Source: Pedobacter panaciterrae
GTDB taxonomy: Bacteria; Bacteroidota; Bacteroidia; Sphingobacteriales; Sphingobacteriaceae
Assembly (NCBI RefSeq): GCF_001636695.1
Contig: NZ_LGEL01000008.1
Span: 1-64,000 of the forward strand
Reading direction: 5' to 3'
Length of the DNA: 64,000 bases
The notes beneath the pieces were generated by a model that saw only the letters and a program-made list of their open reading frames with translations, ran no database searches and had not been told where the DNA came from. Shown in pieces: positions 9,061-16,930 of the stretch. Numbering within the stretch: position 1 is the stretch's first letter; each line of letters opens with the position of its first letter. The translations under genes and the position numbers were made by a program.

Positions 9061-9795
9061 CTATTTTTTCTTATCAGCATAACCGAATACTTTCTGTAGC
9101 AGGGGGGTAGATCTGGCTCCTAAATTGTCTCTGATCTTAAGTTCTTCCTGAGCCACCTGTATAAACATACCATCGATAGCTTTTTGGGCTACGTAATCAG
9201 AAAGGTCTGTAGATACTGGTTTTACCAGAGGCATTTTATTATACTGACTGGCGGCATCTCCCCAATATTTTGTAGCACCAACCTTATTCAAACTAGTGGT
9301 TATAACAGGCTTAAATTTTTCCATCAGCTGGGCTGTTGTTACTCTTTTAAAATAATTAGTTGCAGCGTCTTTACCTCCAAACAATATATTAGTAGCATCG
9401 GCAATAGTCATTTGTTTTATTGCAGACAGAAATATTGGCTTAGCTTCTTTAGCCGCATCTTCTGCTGCACGATTTAAGCTGGTAATTACATTATCTGCAA
9501 GAGAACCTAAACCCACAGTACGAAGGGTTTTTTCTACTTTTTGTGCTTCGGGAGGGAAAAGAATCTTGACAGCCATATTGCCTAAAAAACCATCCTTTGC
9601 CGAAAGCAGATCTGCACCATGTGATGTGCCTAACTCTAAAGCCTGCTTAATCCCTAAGCCCATTTCATTTGTTGTGGGTGTACCTCCTGATTGAACCTGA
9701 TTTAATATTTTTCCAATTTGAGCCTGACTTTGAACATCACAACTACTCAAGGCTACGGTTATTAATGCGATCAGATAAATTTTAATTTTTTTCAT
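9061..9795 (-). CDS. DUF4197 lipoprotein
   Basis: This 244-residue protein has a lipoprotein signal (ALSSC, Cys19) and matches my memory of the DUF4197 family. The matching stretches are GIKQALELGTSHGADLLSAKDGFLGN near the start and the closing ELKIRDNLGARSTPLLQKVFGYADKKK. The family is found in many proteobacteria and Bacteroidota and has no known function. It overlaps the end of the VWA gene by 14 nt, which indicates translational coupling. The protein should sit on the periplasmic face of the inner or outer membrane. Confidence 0.8.
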   Translation of the reverse strand: MKKIKIYLIALITVALSSCDVQSQAQIGKILNQVQSGGTPTTNEMGLGIKQALELGTSHGADLLSAKDGFLGNMAVKILFPPEAQKVEKTLRTVGLGSLADNVITSLNRAAEDAAKEAKPIFLSAIKQMTIADATNILFGGKDAATNYFKRVTTAQLMEKFKPVITTSLNKVGATKYWGDAASQYNKMPLVKPVSTDLSDYVAQKAIDGMFIQVAQEELKIRDNLGARSTPLLQKVFGYADKKK

Positions 9796-11680
9796 TTAAT
9801 ACTGTCTTATTCTCCAAACTTAGTAAATCTTTCGCCAATAATTTGGCTGATTTAGCTAATTTGATGAATTCAGACCGATAGCCTTCACTGTCTGTCCCCA
9901 CTGCATTTTGTGCATTCCGAATTACCTGATCAAAGCTGGAATTCTGGCGGAAATCCGATTCTCTCAATAGCATTCCAAATTCAGCAACTGCCGCACTAAA
10001 CCTAAAGTTGTTAGTTGTTTTGTTAAATGGAATTCTATTGTCAATTACAGGTTGTTCAATTAACTTACTCACTTTGCCGTCTGGTTGTTTGTACCGAAGC
10101 TTAACCGTTAACAGTTCTTTATTGTTGCCAGAAATAACAGGTTTAGTGTTAATTTGATATTTCAAATCATCTATACTGCCAGAAAAAGCACTTTTTATTC
10201 CAACAGGTATAACTTCATACAATGCCGTTACTGTATGGCCAGATCCAAGCTCCCCTGCATCCTTTAGGTCATCATTAAAGTCTTTAGCTTTAAGCATGCG
10301 GTTTTCATAACCAATTAATCTGTAAGATTGTACTTTAGATGGATTAAATTCTATCTGAAGTTTTACATCTTTGGCTATTGTAAATAATGTTCCGCCAAAT
10401 TCATTTACCAAAACTTTTCTGGCTTCAGTGATATTGTCTATGTAGGCATAATTTCCATTGCCTTTGTTTGCAAGAACTTCCATTTTGCTGTCCTTATAAT
10501 TCCCCATTCCATAACCCAAAGTGGTTAAAAAGACACCGGTTTTGCGTTTTCTCTCAATTAGCTTTTCCATATCGTCGTCGCTCGATTCGCCTACGTTAAA
10601 ATCGCCATCTGTTGCTAAAATCACTCTGTTATTTCCTCCCTTTATAAAGTTTTCGGAAGCCACTTTGTAGGCCAGTTCTATACCCTGTCCACCTGCAGTA
10701 GATCCTCCTGCACTAAGTTTATCCAGCGCATCTTTAATTTTGATTTTTTGATCACCAGGGGTTGATGGCAATACCAAACCTGCATTACCCGCATATACTA
10801 CAATGGCTACCTTATCTGAAGACCTGAGCTGATCTGTTAATAATTTAAAAGATGAAACAAGTAAAGGAAGTTTATTTGCCTGATTCATCGATCCGGACAC
10901 GTCGATAAGGAACACCAAATTGGAAGCAGGCAGTTTTTCCGTAGAAATTTTACGGCCTTGCAAGCCTATCTTTACCAGTTTGTGGCTAGTGTTCCAGGGT
11001 GCATCAGCTATTTCAGTGACAATATTGATTGGGTCATGCCCTTTTGGCTGAGGGTAATCATAATCGAAATAATTGATCATTTCTTCTATTCTTACAGCAT
11101 CAGCCGGAGGTAATCCTCCATTATTAATAAACCTGCGTACGTTTGTATAAGATGCAGCATCTACATCAATAGAAAAGGTTGAAAGTGGGTTTTTAATAGC
11201 ATTTCTGAATTGATTTTCATTGATTGCAGCATAAGATTCTAATGATTCATTAACAGGAGGTGCGTTCATTATAATGGATGATTGATTGATCCCTCTTATA
11301 CTCACTGTTCCTCTTAATCCGGGTGCTCCTGCTACTGCTTTTTTTTCATAGTTTAATGCAGTTATTTCATCTAAAGATGCCATCTCTTTTTCCAGTTTAA
11401 CATCTAAAACAGTACCCTTAATTTTTAATGTCAAGGGTTTGTAACCTATGTATTCAAATGATAAACTTTGTTCCTTTTCAGGAATAGTGATAATGTACCG
11501 GCCACCTTTATCAGTTGAAGTACCGATTTTCTTATCATGCGAAAACACAGAAACTCCTGCCAGGGGTGTCTTGTCATTTTTATCAGTTACTATTCCCATT
11601 ACGGTTTTTACCGAATTTCTGGGAGCTTTAAAGGCAGCAAACAATAGAACAATAAAAAATGGTAACAATAGCTTTTTCAT
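9782..11680 (-). CDS. VWA domain protein, YfbK-like, with CarboxypepD_reg and plug-like segment
   Basis: I place the start at the ATG at 11680 (MKKLLLPFFIVLLFAAF), since it opens a signal peptide; a longer frame reaches 11725. In 632-residue numbering, residues 25-98 are a carboxypeptidase-regulatory-like beta domain. Residues 101-131 hold the segment LDEITALNYEKKAVAGAPG...RGTVSIRG, resembling the junction before a SusC plug. A VWF_A N-terminal domain (FRNAIKNPLSTFSIDVDAASY) follows, then a VWA domain with the MIDAS motif DVSGS and a YfbK-type C-terminal domain. It is co-transcribed with the DUF4197 gene and divergent from the sigma/anti-sigma pair. The anti-sigma protein shares the same GAPG segment. 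A role in cell-envelope protein assembly is an inference. Confidence 0.85.
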   Translation of the reverse strand: MKKLLLPFFIVLLFAAFKAPRNSVKTVMGIVTDKNDKTPLAGVSVFSHDKKIGTSTDKGGRYIITIPEKEQSLSFEYIGYKPLTLKIKGTVLDVKLEKEMASLDEITALNYEKKAVAGAPGLRGTVSIRGINQSSIIMNAPPVNESLESYAAINENQFRNAIKNPLSTFSIDVDAASYTNVRRFINNGGLPPADAVRIEEMINYFDYDYPQPKGHDPINIVTEIADAPWNTSHKLVKIGLQGRKISTEKLPASNLVFLIDVSGSMNQANKLPLLVSSFKLLTDQLRSSDKVAIVVYAGNAGLVLPSTPGDQKIKIKDALDKLSAGGSTAGGQGIELAYKVASENFIKGGNNRVILATDGDFNVGESSDDDMEKLIERKRKTGVFLTTLGYGMGNYKDSKMEVLANKGNGNYAYIDNITEARKVLVNEFGGTLFTIAKDVKLQIEFNPSKVQSYRLIGYENRMLKAKDFNDDLKDAGELGSGHTVTALYEVIPVGIKSAFSGSIDDLKYQINTKPVISGNNKELLTVKLRYKQPDGKVSKLIEQPVIDNRIPFNKTTNNFRFSAAVAEFGMLLRESDFRQNSSFDQVIRNAQNAVGTDSEGYRSEFIKLAKSAKLLAKDLLSLENKTVLNEKN

Positions 11681-11751
11681 AATCGTCTGTTTTTCTAAAT
11701 GATGTAAGCTTTGTAGAAATTCCACACCAGTGTCGAAAAATATTTTTATAC

Positions 11752-12357
11752 TTGAGAAAATTATACCTGAAGGACCCTTTGAAGTTTATAAAGAATAATG
11801 CCAGAATACAGGAGCAGGACGACCCTGCTTTAATTGCACGCTACAGGCAAAGCGGCGATCTGGAAGCATTGGGCTTACTTTATAACAAATATATGCACCT
11901 TGTATTTGGGGTATGTTTAAACTATTTAAAAGATGAAGAGCTAAGTAAAGATGCAGTAATGCAGATTTTTGAAGAGCTTGTCGTTAAGCTAAAAATTCAT
12001 GAAGTTCAGAACTTTAAAAGTTGGCTACACGTACTGTCACGCAACCACTGTTTAATGGTACTTCGCAAGAATTCAAAAAATACAACCGTTTCATTAGAAG
12101 ATACTTTTGTGGAAAACACAGATTTTGTGCATCTTGATATTGATGATACAAAAGAGACTAAACTTACCGTTATGGAAAAGTGTATGGAAACACTTCCGGA
12201 AGAACAGCGCGTAAGTGTAGACTTGTTCTATCTGCAAGAGAAATGTTATAAAGAAGTAGCAGATATTACCGGCTATGATATGCTAAAAGTTAAAAGTTAT
12301 ATCCAAAACGGTAAGAGGAACTTAAAAATTTGTATAGAAAAGAATAGTGGTGAATAA
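11752..12357 (+). CDS. RNA polymerase sigma-70 family (ECF-type) sigma factor
   Basis: The protein has region 2 (DLEALGLLYNKYMHLVFGVCLNYLKDEELSKDAVMQIFEEL) and region 4 (MEKCMETLPEEQRVSVDLFYLQEKCYKEVADITGYDMLKVKSYIQNGKRNLK). At 201 residues it is slightly long for an ECF factor, with a variable linker around residues 105-140. The frame opens with TTG at 11752 and there is no in-frame ATG before region 2, so TTG is the likely start. It overlaps the anti-sigma-like gene by 11 nt, the normal arrangement for a sigma and its own regulator. Its regulon may include the divergent VWA gene. Confidence 0.88.
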   Translation: MRKLYLKDPLKFIKNNARIQEQDDPALIARYRQSGDLEALGLLYNKYMHLVFGVCLNYLKDEELSKDAVMQIFEELVVKLKIHEVQNFKSWLHVLSRNHCLMVLRKNSKNTTVSLEDTFVENTDFVHLDIDDTKETKLTVMEKCMETLPEEQRVSVDLFYLQEKCYKEVADITGYDMLKVKSYIQNGKRNLKICIEKNSGE

Positions 12358-13444
12358 CGATTGGTTAGATATAGCAGTTTTAGAAGATTATCTTGATGGT
12401 AAGCTTGATGCTAAAACTATGAATAGGGTTGAGCGCGAGGCGCTTGAAGATCCTTTTGTAGCCGAAGCACTGGCTGGCTTAAGCCTTTCGCCTAAGCGGT
12501 CTCTTGAATCACTTTCATTGCTTCAAAAACAATTGCATGAACGTGTTGCCGAGCATCATTCGGCTAAAAAGGCGACAGTAATTACCTGGCAACGGTTAAG
12601 TATTGCCGCTGCGGCCGCTGTGATATTTATATCTGTCGGAATTATTTTCTGGATGAAACAGGTAAATTATCAGGAAATGGCATCAAAAAGGCCTAAAAAT
12701 ATTTTAATAAACATAGCTCCAAAAGAGGACTCTGATAGTGCAATCAAAAATGCAGATGCTGTAGCTTCACTTAAAACAGAGCGTACAGATAAAGCTTCTG
12801 TTGAAATTGATAAAGCCATAAAAGCGGCAAAAACTGATAGTTATGCATCTAATTCAAAACCTAAATCAAAATCTGCAATAAATAGTAAAGAGGTAGAATC
12901 CATTGCTCAGGCAAACGTATCAGCCGCACCCGCTTCAGCAGCAAGAGTGTTAAATGATTCAAGTGCTAACTTAAATGAAGTTGTTGTTGCAGCTTATGCG
13001 AAAAAGGCAGTAACGGGAGCGCCGGGAGTAAGGGGAACAGTAAGTGTAAGAGGGTTGACAAGTGTTAAGCCAGATTATGATAATCCTGCAGCTGTCAGAT
13101 TCACAATTGATAGTAAAGATATTAATGATGTTCCTGTAGCTAACGTAAATCAGTTAATTCAGGGAGTATCAACAGGGGTATCTAAAACTCCTTTTCCGAC
13201 AATTGGATGGTCAAAATTCAATAGTTATCTGACTGAAAATAACAGCTATATAACAGAAGCAAAAAAAGGGCAGTCTGCTGAATTCAGATTTGAATTCAAA
13301 GATTTTAGACCTATAAATGTTGTAGTTGTAAGAGGTTTTTCAGAAGAATTTAATGAGGAAGTAATTCGCCTGATTCAAACCGGGCCAGATTGGGATGTGC
13401 AGGAAGCTGCACATCCGATCGTATTTCTTACAGTTAAGTATTAA
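12347..13444 (+). CDS. Single-pass anti-sigma-like protein with plug-like and TonB_C-like periplasmic parts
   Basis: Residues 1-70 (WLDIAVLEDYLDGKLDAKTMNRVE...DPFVAEAL) look like a Bacteroidota anti-sigma N-terminus. Residues 83-104 are one membrane helix, and 105-208 a polar linker. Residues 209-236 (NLNEVVVAAYAKK, then GAPGVRGTVSVRG) resemble the segment preceding a SusC plug. Residues 250-278 (FTIDSKDINDVPVANVNQLIQGVSTGV) resemble plug strands. Residues 287-365 (GWSKFNSYLTENNSY...NVVVVRG...NEEVIRLIQTGPDW) resemble a TonB C-terminal domain. The predicted role is to hold the sigma factor and sense an envelope signal. The start is GTG at 12347 (or the next GTG). The last 4 nt overlap the convergent phosphate transporter gene. 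Confidence 0.75.
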   Translation: MVNNDWLDIAVLEDYLDGKLDAKTMNRVEREALEDPFVAEALAGLSLSPKRSLESLSLLQKQLHERVAEHHSAKKATVITWQRLSIAAAAAVIFISVGIIFWMKQVNYQEMASKRPKNILINIAPKEDSDSAIKNADAVASLKTERTDKASVEIDKAIKAAKTDSYASNSKPKSKSAINSKEVESIAQANVSAAPASAARVLNDSSANLNEVVVAAYAKKAVTGAPGVRGTVSVRGLTSVKPDYDNPAAVRFTIDSKDINDVPVANVNQLIQGVSTGVSKTPFPTIGWSKFNSYLTENNSYITEAKKGQSAEFRFEFKDFRPINVVVVRGFSEEFNEEVIRLIQTGPDWDVQEAAHPIVFLTVKY

Positions 13445-14451
13445 AAAAACAGGTGTATAATACCGTAAACAATTGCAGCTAGTGTTGCAGAAACCGGAAT
13501 GGTTAATACCCATGCCCAAAGTAAGCTAACTGTAACTCCCCAGCGTACTGCAGATACTCTTTTTAATAAACCAACACCTACAATTGAACCTGTAATGGTG
13601 TGAGTAGTAGAAACGGGAATGCCGAAATGCTCAGTAATACCTAAGGTTACCGCCCCAGCTGATTCTGCAGCAACACCTTCAAAGGCATTTACTTTAGTGA
13701 TCTTAGAACCCATCGTTTTTACAATTTTCCAACCGCCGCTCATAGTTCCTAATGCAATTGCAGCATAACAGGAAATAGGAATCCACTCAGGCATTGCATC
13801 TCCTGTATTTAATACATTAGCAGCAACCATAGAAACATAAATGATCCCCATTACCTTTTGGGCATCGTTACCACCGTGTGTAAAGCTTAATGCCGCAGAA
13901 GAGATCAGCTGTAATCTTTTAAACCATTTCTCAGCTACAGAAGGCCTGGCATTTTTTGATATATGTAAAATAATAATTGAAATAATAACAGAGATCACCA
14001 TACCAATTACCGGTGCCAGCACGATAAATGCAACCACTTTTAAGATTGGAGCAAGGTTAATTGCTGACATTACACTTGCGCCAACAGTAGCAGCTTTTGC
14101 CATACCTGCGCCAGCGAAACCACCTATCAAGGTATGTGATGAACTCGAAGGGATACCGAACCACCAGGTAAAAAGATTCCATGTAATGGCGGCAATAAGA
14201 CCAGCAAGAATAACCTCAAGTGTTATAAAATTCTCGACCACAGTTTTAGCTATAGTATTAGCCACTTTGTGATCTGTAAAGTAAAAATAAGCAGCAAAGT
14301 TAAATACTGCTGCCCATAGCACTGCCTGAAAAGGAGAAAGTACTTTTGTAGAAACGATGGTAGCAATTGAATTTGCGGCATCGTGAAAGCCATTAATATA
14401 ATCGAATCCTATTGCGAGGATGATTACAACAACCAATAAGGTAGTTACCAT
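13441..14451 (-). CDS. Inorganic phosphate transporter, PiT family
   Basis: PiT proteins import phosphate with protons or sodium across the inner membrane. Both family repeats are visible: GFDYINGFHDAANSIATIVSTKVLSPFQA near the N-terminus, and SFTHGGNDAQKVMGII with GIPVSTTHTITGSIVGVG in the C-terminal half. The 336-residue length and about 10 membrane segments fit low-affinity Pit transporters. It is 11 nt downstream of the DUF47 gene, the usual partner, and shares its promoter. A cluster of TTAACA repeats upstream of that promoter suggests phosphate control. Confidence 0.95.
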   Translation of the reverse strand: MVTTLLVVVIILAIGFDYINGFHDAANSIATIVSTKVLSPFQAVLWAAVFNFAAYFYFTDHKVANTIAKTVVENFITLEVILAGLIAAITWNLFTWWFGIPSSSSHTLIGGFAGAGMAKAATVGASVMSAINLAPILKVVAFIVLAPVIGMVISVIISIIILHISKNARPSVAEKWFKRLQLISSAALSFTHGGNDAQKVMGIIYVSMVAANVLNTGDAMPEWIPISCYAAIALGTMSGGWKIVKTMGSKITKVNAFEGVAAESAGAVTLGITEHFGIPVSTTHTITGSIVGVGLLKRVSAVRWGVTVSLLWAWVLTIPVSATLAAIVYGIIHLFF

Positions 14452-14462
14452 TTTTTGAAGGT

Positions 14463-15104
14463 TTAAGCGTTCTTTACCAAAATAGATTCCAGCACATTAG
14501 CCGCATCTTCACATTTATCAGTAGCCATTTCAAGAGTTTGAAGAACCTCTTTTTGTTTGATCAGTTCAATTGCGTTGGTTTCAAACTCAAACAAACGGGC
14601 AATTGCCAAATTACAAACATAATCAGCCTGATTCTCGCCACTGTTAATCCTTACACAGGCATCAGCGATAACACGAATATTTTTAAAACTTCTTAATTCT
14701 TTGATTGCTTTATCCAAATCGGTACACATTTCTACCAATAGCTCAGCAAGTTTGATCATTGCATCACCAACATTTTTAACATTGTATAATTCAATGTTAC
14801 TGGCCGAAGCATGAATGTAATCAGCAATATCATCAACTGCACTTGCTAGTGCATGGATATCTTCCCTGTCAAAAGGGGTGATGAAGTTCTTGCTAAGTTC
14901 AAGGAAAATCGAATGGGTAATGTCGTCACCAACGTGCTCCAGGCGTTCAACTTCCTTAATGTATTCTTTTCTTTTTTCTGTATCGGTTGCACTTAATGCA
15001 AGCAATAGAGCCTCAGAAATTTTTAATACGTTACTTCCAGCCTGTTCAAATAGCGGTTGGAACTTTTTGTCTTTAGGGGTGAAGAACTTAAAAATACTAT
15101 TCAT
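14463..15104 (-). CDS. DUF47 family protein (PhoU-like, Pit accessory)
   Basis: This 213-residue all-helical cytoplasmic protein belongs to the DUF47/TIGR00153 family, which is related to PhoU. Recognisable parts are the start FKFFTPKDKKFQPLFEQAGSNV, the metal-binding-type stretch VERLEHVGDDITHSIFLELSKNFITPFDREDIHALASAVDDIADYI and the C-terminal MATDKCEDAANVLESILVKNA. DUF47 genes nearly always sit beside pit genes and are thought to modulate the transporter. It is the first gene of the DUF47-pit operon, with a TAnnTTTG element 18 nt before its start. Confidence 0.93.
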   Translation of the reverse strand: MNSIFKFFTPKDKKFQPLFEQAGSNVLKISEALLLALSATDTEKRKEYIKEVERLEHVGDDITHSIFLELSKNFITPFDREDIHALASAVDDIADYIHASASNIELYNVKNVGDAMIKLAELLVEMCTDLDKAIKELRSFKNIRVIADACVRINSGENQADYVCNLAIARLFEFETNAIELIKQKEVLQTLEMATDKCEDAANVLESILVKNA

Positions 15105-15122
15105 CTTTTATAAAATATGATA

Positions 15123-15130
15123 CAAAAGTA
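15123..15130 (-). promoter_or_regulatory. -7 promoter element of the DUF47-pit operon
   Basis: The minus strand reads TACTTTTG, a full TAnnTTTG match, ending 18 nt before the DUF47 start codon. The TTAACA repeats at 15140-15165 lie immediately upstream of it. Confidence 0.65.
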
Positions 15131-15139
15131 TGAGTACAA

Positions 15140-15165
15140 TGTTAAGTTAATGTTAACTGTTAAGT
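15140..15165 (-). promoter_or_regulatory. Candidate Pho box: three TTAACA repeats
   Basis: On the minus strand, TTAACA occurs at 15159-15164, 15151-15156 and 15140-15145. The block begins 9 bp upstream of the -7 element, where an activator would overlap the -33 region. TTAACA repeats are the known binding site of Bacillus PhoP. Equivalence in this organism is inferred from the phosphate transporter downstream and the PhoR-like kinase next door. Confidence 0.45.
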
Positions 15166-15188
15166 TTTTTTAACAAAGCGGATCAGGA

Positions 15189-16229
15189 TTAGCCAACCTT
15201 TTCAAGTGTAAAGGCAAATGTTGTTCCAATCTGTAAAGTACTCCTCACGGATATGATCTGCTGATGGGCTTCCAATATATGTTTTACAATAGCTAACCCA
15301 AGTCCTGTACCGCCTTCTTCTCTTGATCTGTGCGTATCGATCCTGTAAAAGCGCTCAAATAAGCGAGGCAGGTGTTTTTCATCAATACCAATTCCATCAT
15401 CAGTTACCTCAATTAAATACTGGTCATGAAGTTCAAAGATCTTTATGGCGGTAGAACCACCGTGTTCCCTGCCGTATTTTAGTGAATTCTGGATCAGGTT
15501 GATCATTACCTGCCTGATTTTTTCTCTATCTGCATTTACAAATGCAGGGTGAGTATATTTTTCTTTAAATGATAAGGTGATCTCTCTGAGTTTTGCCTTG
15601 TCTTCCAAACCTTCCATTACCTCTTTGGCCAGCAGAACAAAGTCGAATTTCTCATAGTTAATTGGAATTTCGCCTGTTTCTAATTTGGAAATCGAGTCAA
15701 GGTCATTAATTAAATAGCTTAACCTTTCAACATTCTTACCTGCCTTTGTTAAAAATTTAGCCGCCATTTCCGGATCATCTGTAAGACAATCCTGTAAGGT
15801 GTCTATATAGCCCTGTATGGCGAAAAGAGGAGTTTTAAACTCATGCGAAACGTTTGACAGGAATTCCCTTCTGAATTGTTCCTGTTTCTTTAAAACATCA
15901 ATTTCACGCTTTTTTGCGCCCGCCCATTCTTTTACTTCCTGTTCAACATCATTAATTGGATCGGAGCTCACATATTCTCCAAGGGCATCTTTAAGATCCT
16001 TACCCAATTTTAAATTGTGAATAAGCTTATATATAAGAACTATTTTAGAGTAAATGTATTTTTCCAGCAGATAGTAAAAAACAATAAAACACGTTAAAAA
16101 CGAAACACCGAATGACATCAGCATAAAATACCAACTATGCTGAAAGTAGAAATTTACAAGACCTATCGAAATGCCAACGGCTAATGCTGCAATTAAAACC
16201 AATACACTTAACTTCATTCTTTTATCCAA
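15189..16229 (-). CDS. PhoR-like sensor histidine kinase
   Basis: This inner-membrane kinase has two membrane helices (residues 7-27 and 33-55) with almost no periplasmic loop. A short linker is followed by the H box NVSHEFKTPLFAIQGYIDTL (His129), the N box (NLIQNSLKYGR), G1 (DDGIGI) and G2 (GGTGLGLAIVKH). This compact layout without a large sensor domain is like PhoR of the phosphate system, and it sits just downstream of the HD hydrolase and beside pit. No response regulator gene is adjacent. PhoR is therefore a likely but unproven name. Confidence 0.85.
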   Translation of the reverse strand: MDKRMKLSVLVLIAALAVGISIGLVNFYFQHSWYFMLMSFGVSFLTCFIVFYYLLEKYIYSKIVLIYKLIHNLKLGKDLKDALGEYVSSDPINDVEQEVKEWAGAKKREIDVLKKQEQFRREFLSNVSHEFKTPLFAIQGYIDTLQDCLTDDPEMAAKFLTKAGKNVERLSYLINDLDSISKLETGEIPINYEKFDFVLLAKEVMEGLEDKAKLREITLSFKEKYTHPAFVNADREKIRQVMINLIQNSLKYGREHGGSTAIKIFELHDQYLIEVTDDGIGIDEKHLPRLFERFYRIDTHRSREEGGTGLGLAIVKHILEAHQQIISVRSTLQIGTTFAFTLEKVG

Positions 16230-16278
16230 ATTAACTGTAAGATGGAACGCTTACAAGTGCAGGCAATTTACAATATTT

Positions 16279-16926
16279 TTATTTCATTCCAGCCCACTCA
16301 TCATAAAACTGATCAAGGTATTCCTGCATAAAATTATGACGTTTTTGAGCTATGATTTTTCCTGCCGGAGTTTTCATTAAATCCTTAAGTAAAAATAGTT
16401 TTTCGTAGAAATGATTAATGGTAGGACCGGTACTGTTTTTATATTCTTCCTTGCTCATATTCAGGCTAGGCTTGATCTCCGGATCATAAAGTACCCTGTT
16501 TTTATATCCGCCATAGGTAAAGGCACGGGCAATTCCGATAGCGCCTATAGCGTCTAACCGGTCAGCATCCTGAACGATATCAAGTTCTTTTGAATGGAAA
16601 GTAACAGTGCCCAGGCTGGCTTTATAACTTAGGTTAATAATGATCTGTTTTACATGCTCAATAATTGATGAATCAACGGCAATACTTTTAAGGAAATCAC
16701 CGGCCATTCGGGGCCCAATTTCTTCATCACCATCATTAAATTTAGGATCGGCAATATCATGAAGCAGTGCTGCCAGCGCAACAATTAATTCATCGCCTTT
16801 CTCTTGTGCATTAATTGCCAAAGCTGTTTTGTATACACGTTCAATATGAAACCAGTCGTGCCCTGCTTCCGCATCTGCTAATGTTTCCTTAACAAATTGA
16901 ATAGTTTTCTCGATTATTGGATCCAT
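16279..16926 (-). CDS. HD domain phosphohydrolase
   Basis: This 215-residue soluble metal-dependent hydrolase has the HD signature residues: His23 in GHDWFHIERVY, His56-Asp57 in LLHDIADPKF, and a later Asp in VQDADRLDAIGAIGIARAF. It resembles the YpgQ/YedJ group of small HD proteins, some of which act as nucleotide pyrophosphohydrolases. The physiological substrate cannot be inferred. It starts 4 nt after the methyltransferase gene, and 49 nt separate it from the kinase gene, so all three may share a transcript. Confidence 0.87.
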   Translation of the reverse strand: MDPIIEKTIQFVKETLADAEAGHDWFHIERVYKTALAINAQEKGDELIVALAALLHDIADPKFNDGDEEIGPRMAGDFLKSIAVDSSIIEHVKQIIINLSYKASLGTVTFHSKELDIVQDADRLDAIGAIGIARAFTYGGYKNRVLYDPEIKPSLNMSKEEYKNSTGPTINHFYEKLFLLKDLMKTPAGKIIAQKRHNFMQEYLDQFYDEWAGMK

Positions 16927-16930
16927 TGGC

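Noticed and set aside
13841-14272. 143-codon plus-strand ORF inside the phosphate transporter gene
   Set aside because: It is fully antisense to a well-supported PiT gene and its product has no recognisable domain, so it is a shadow frame.
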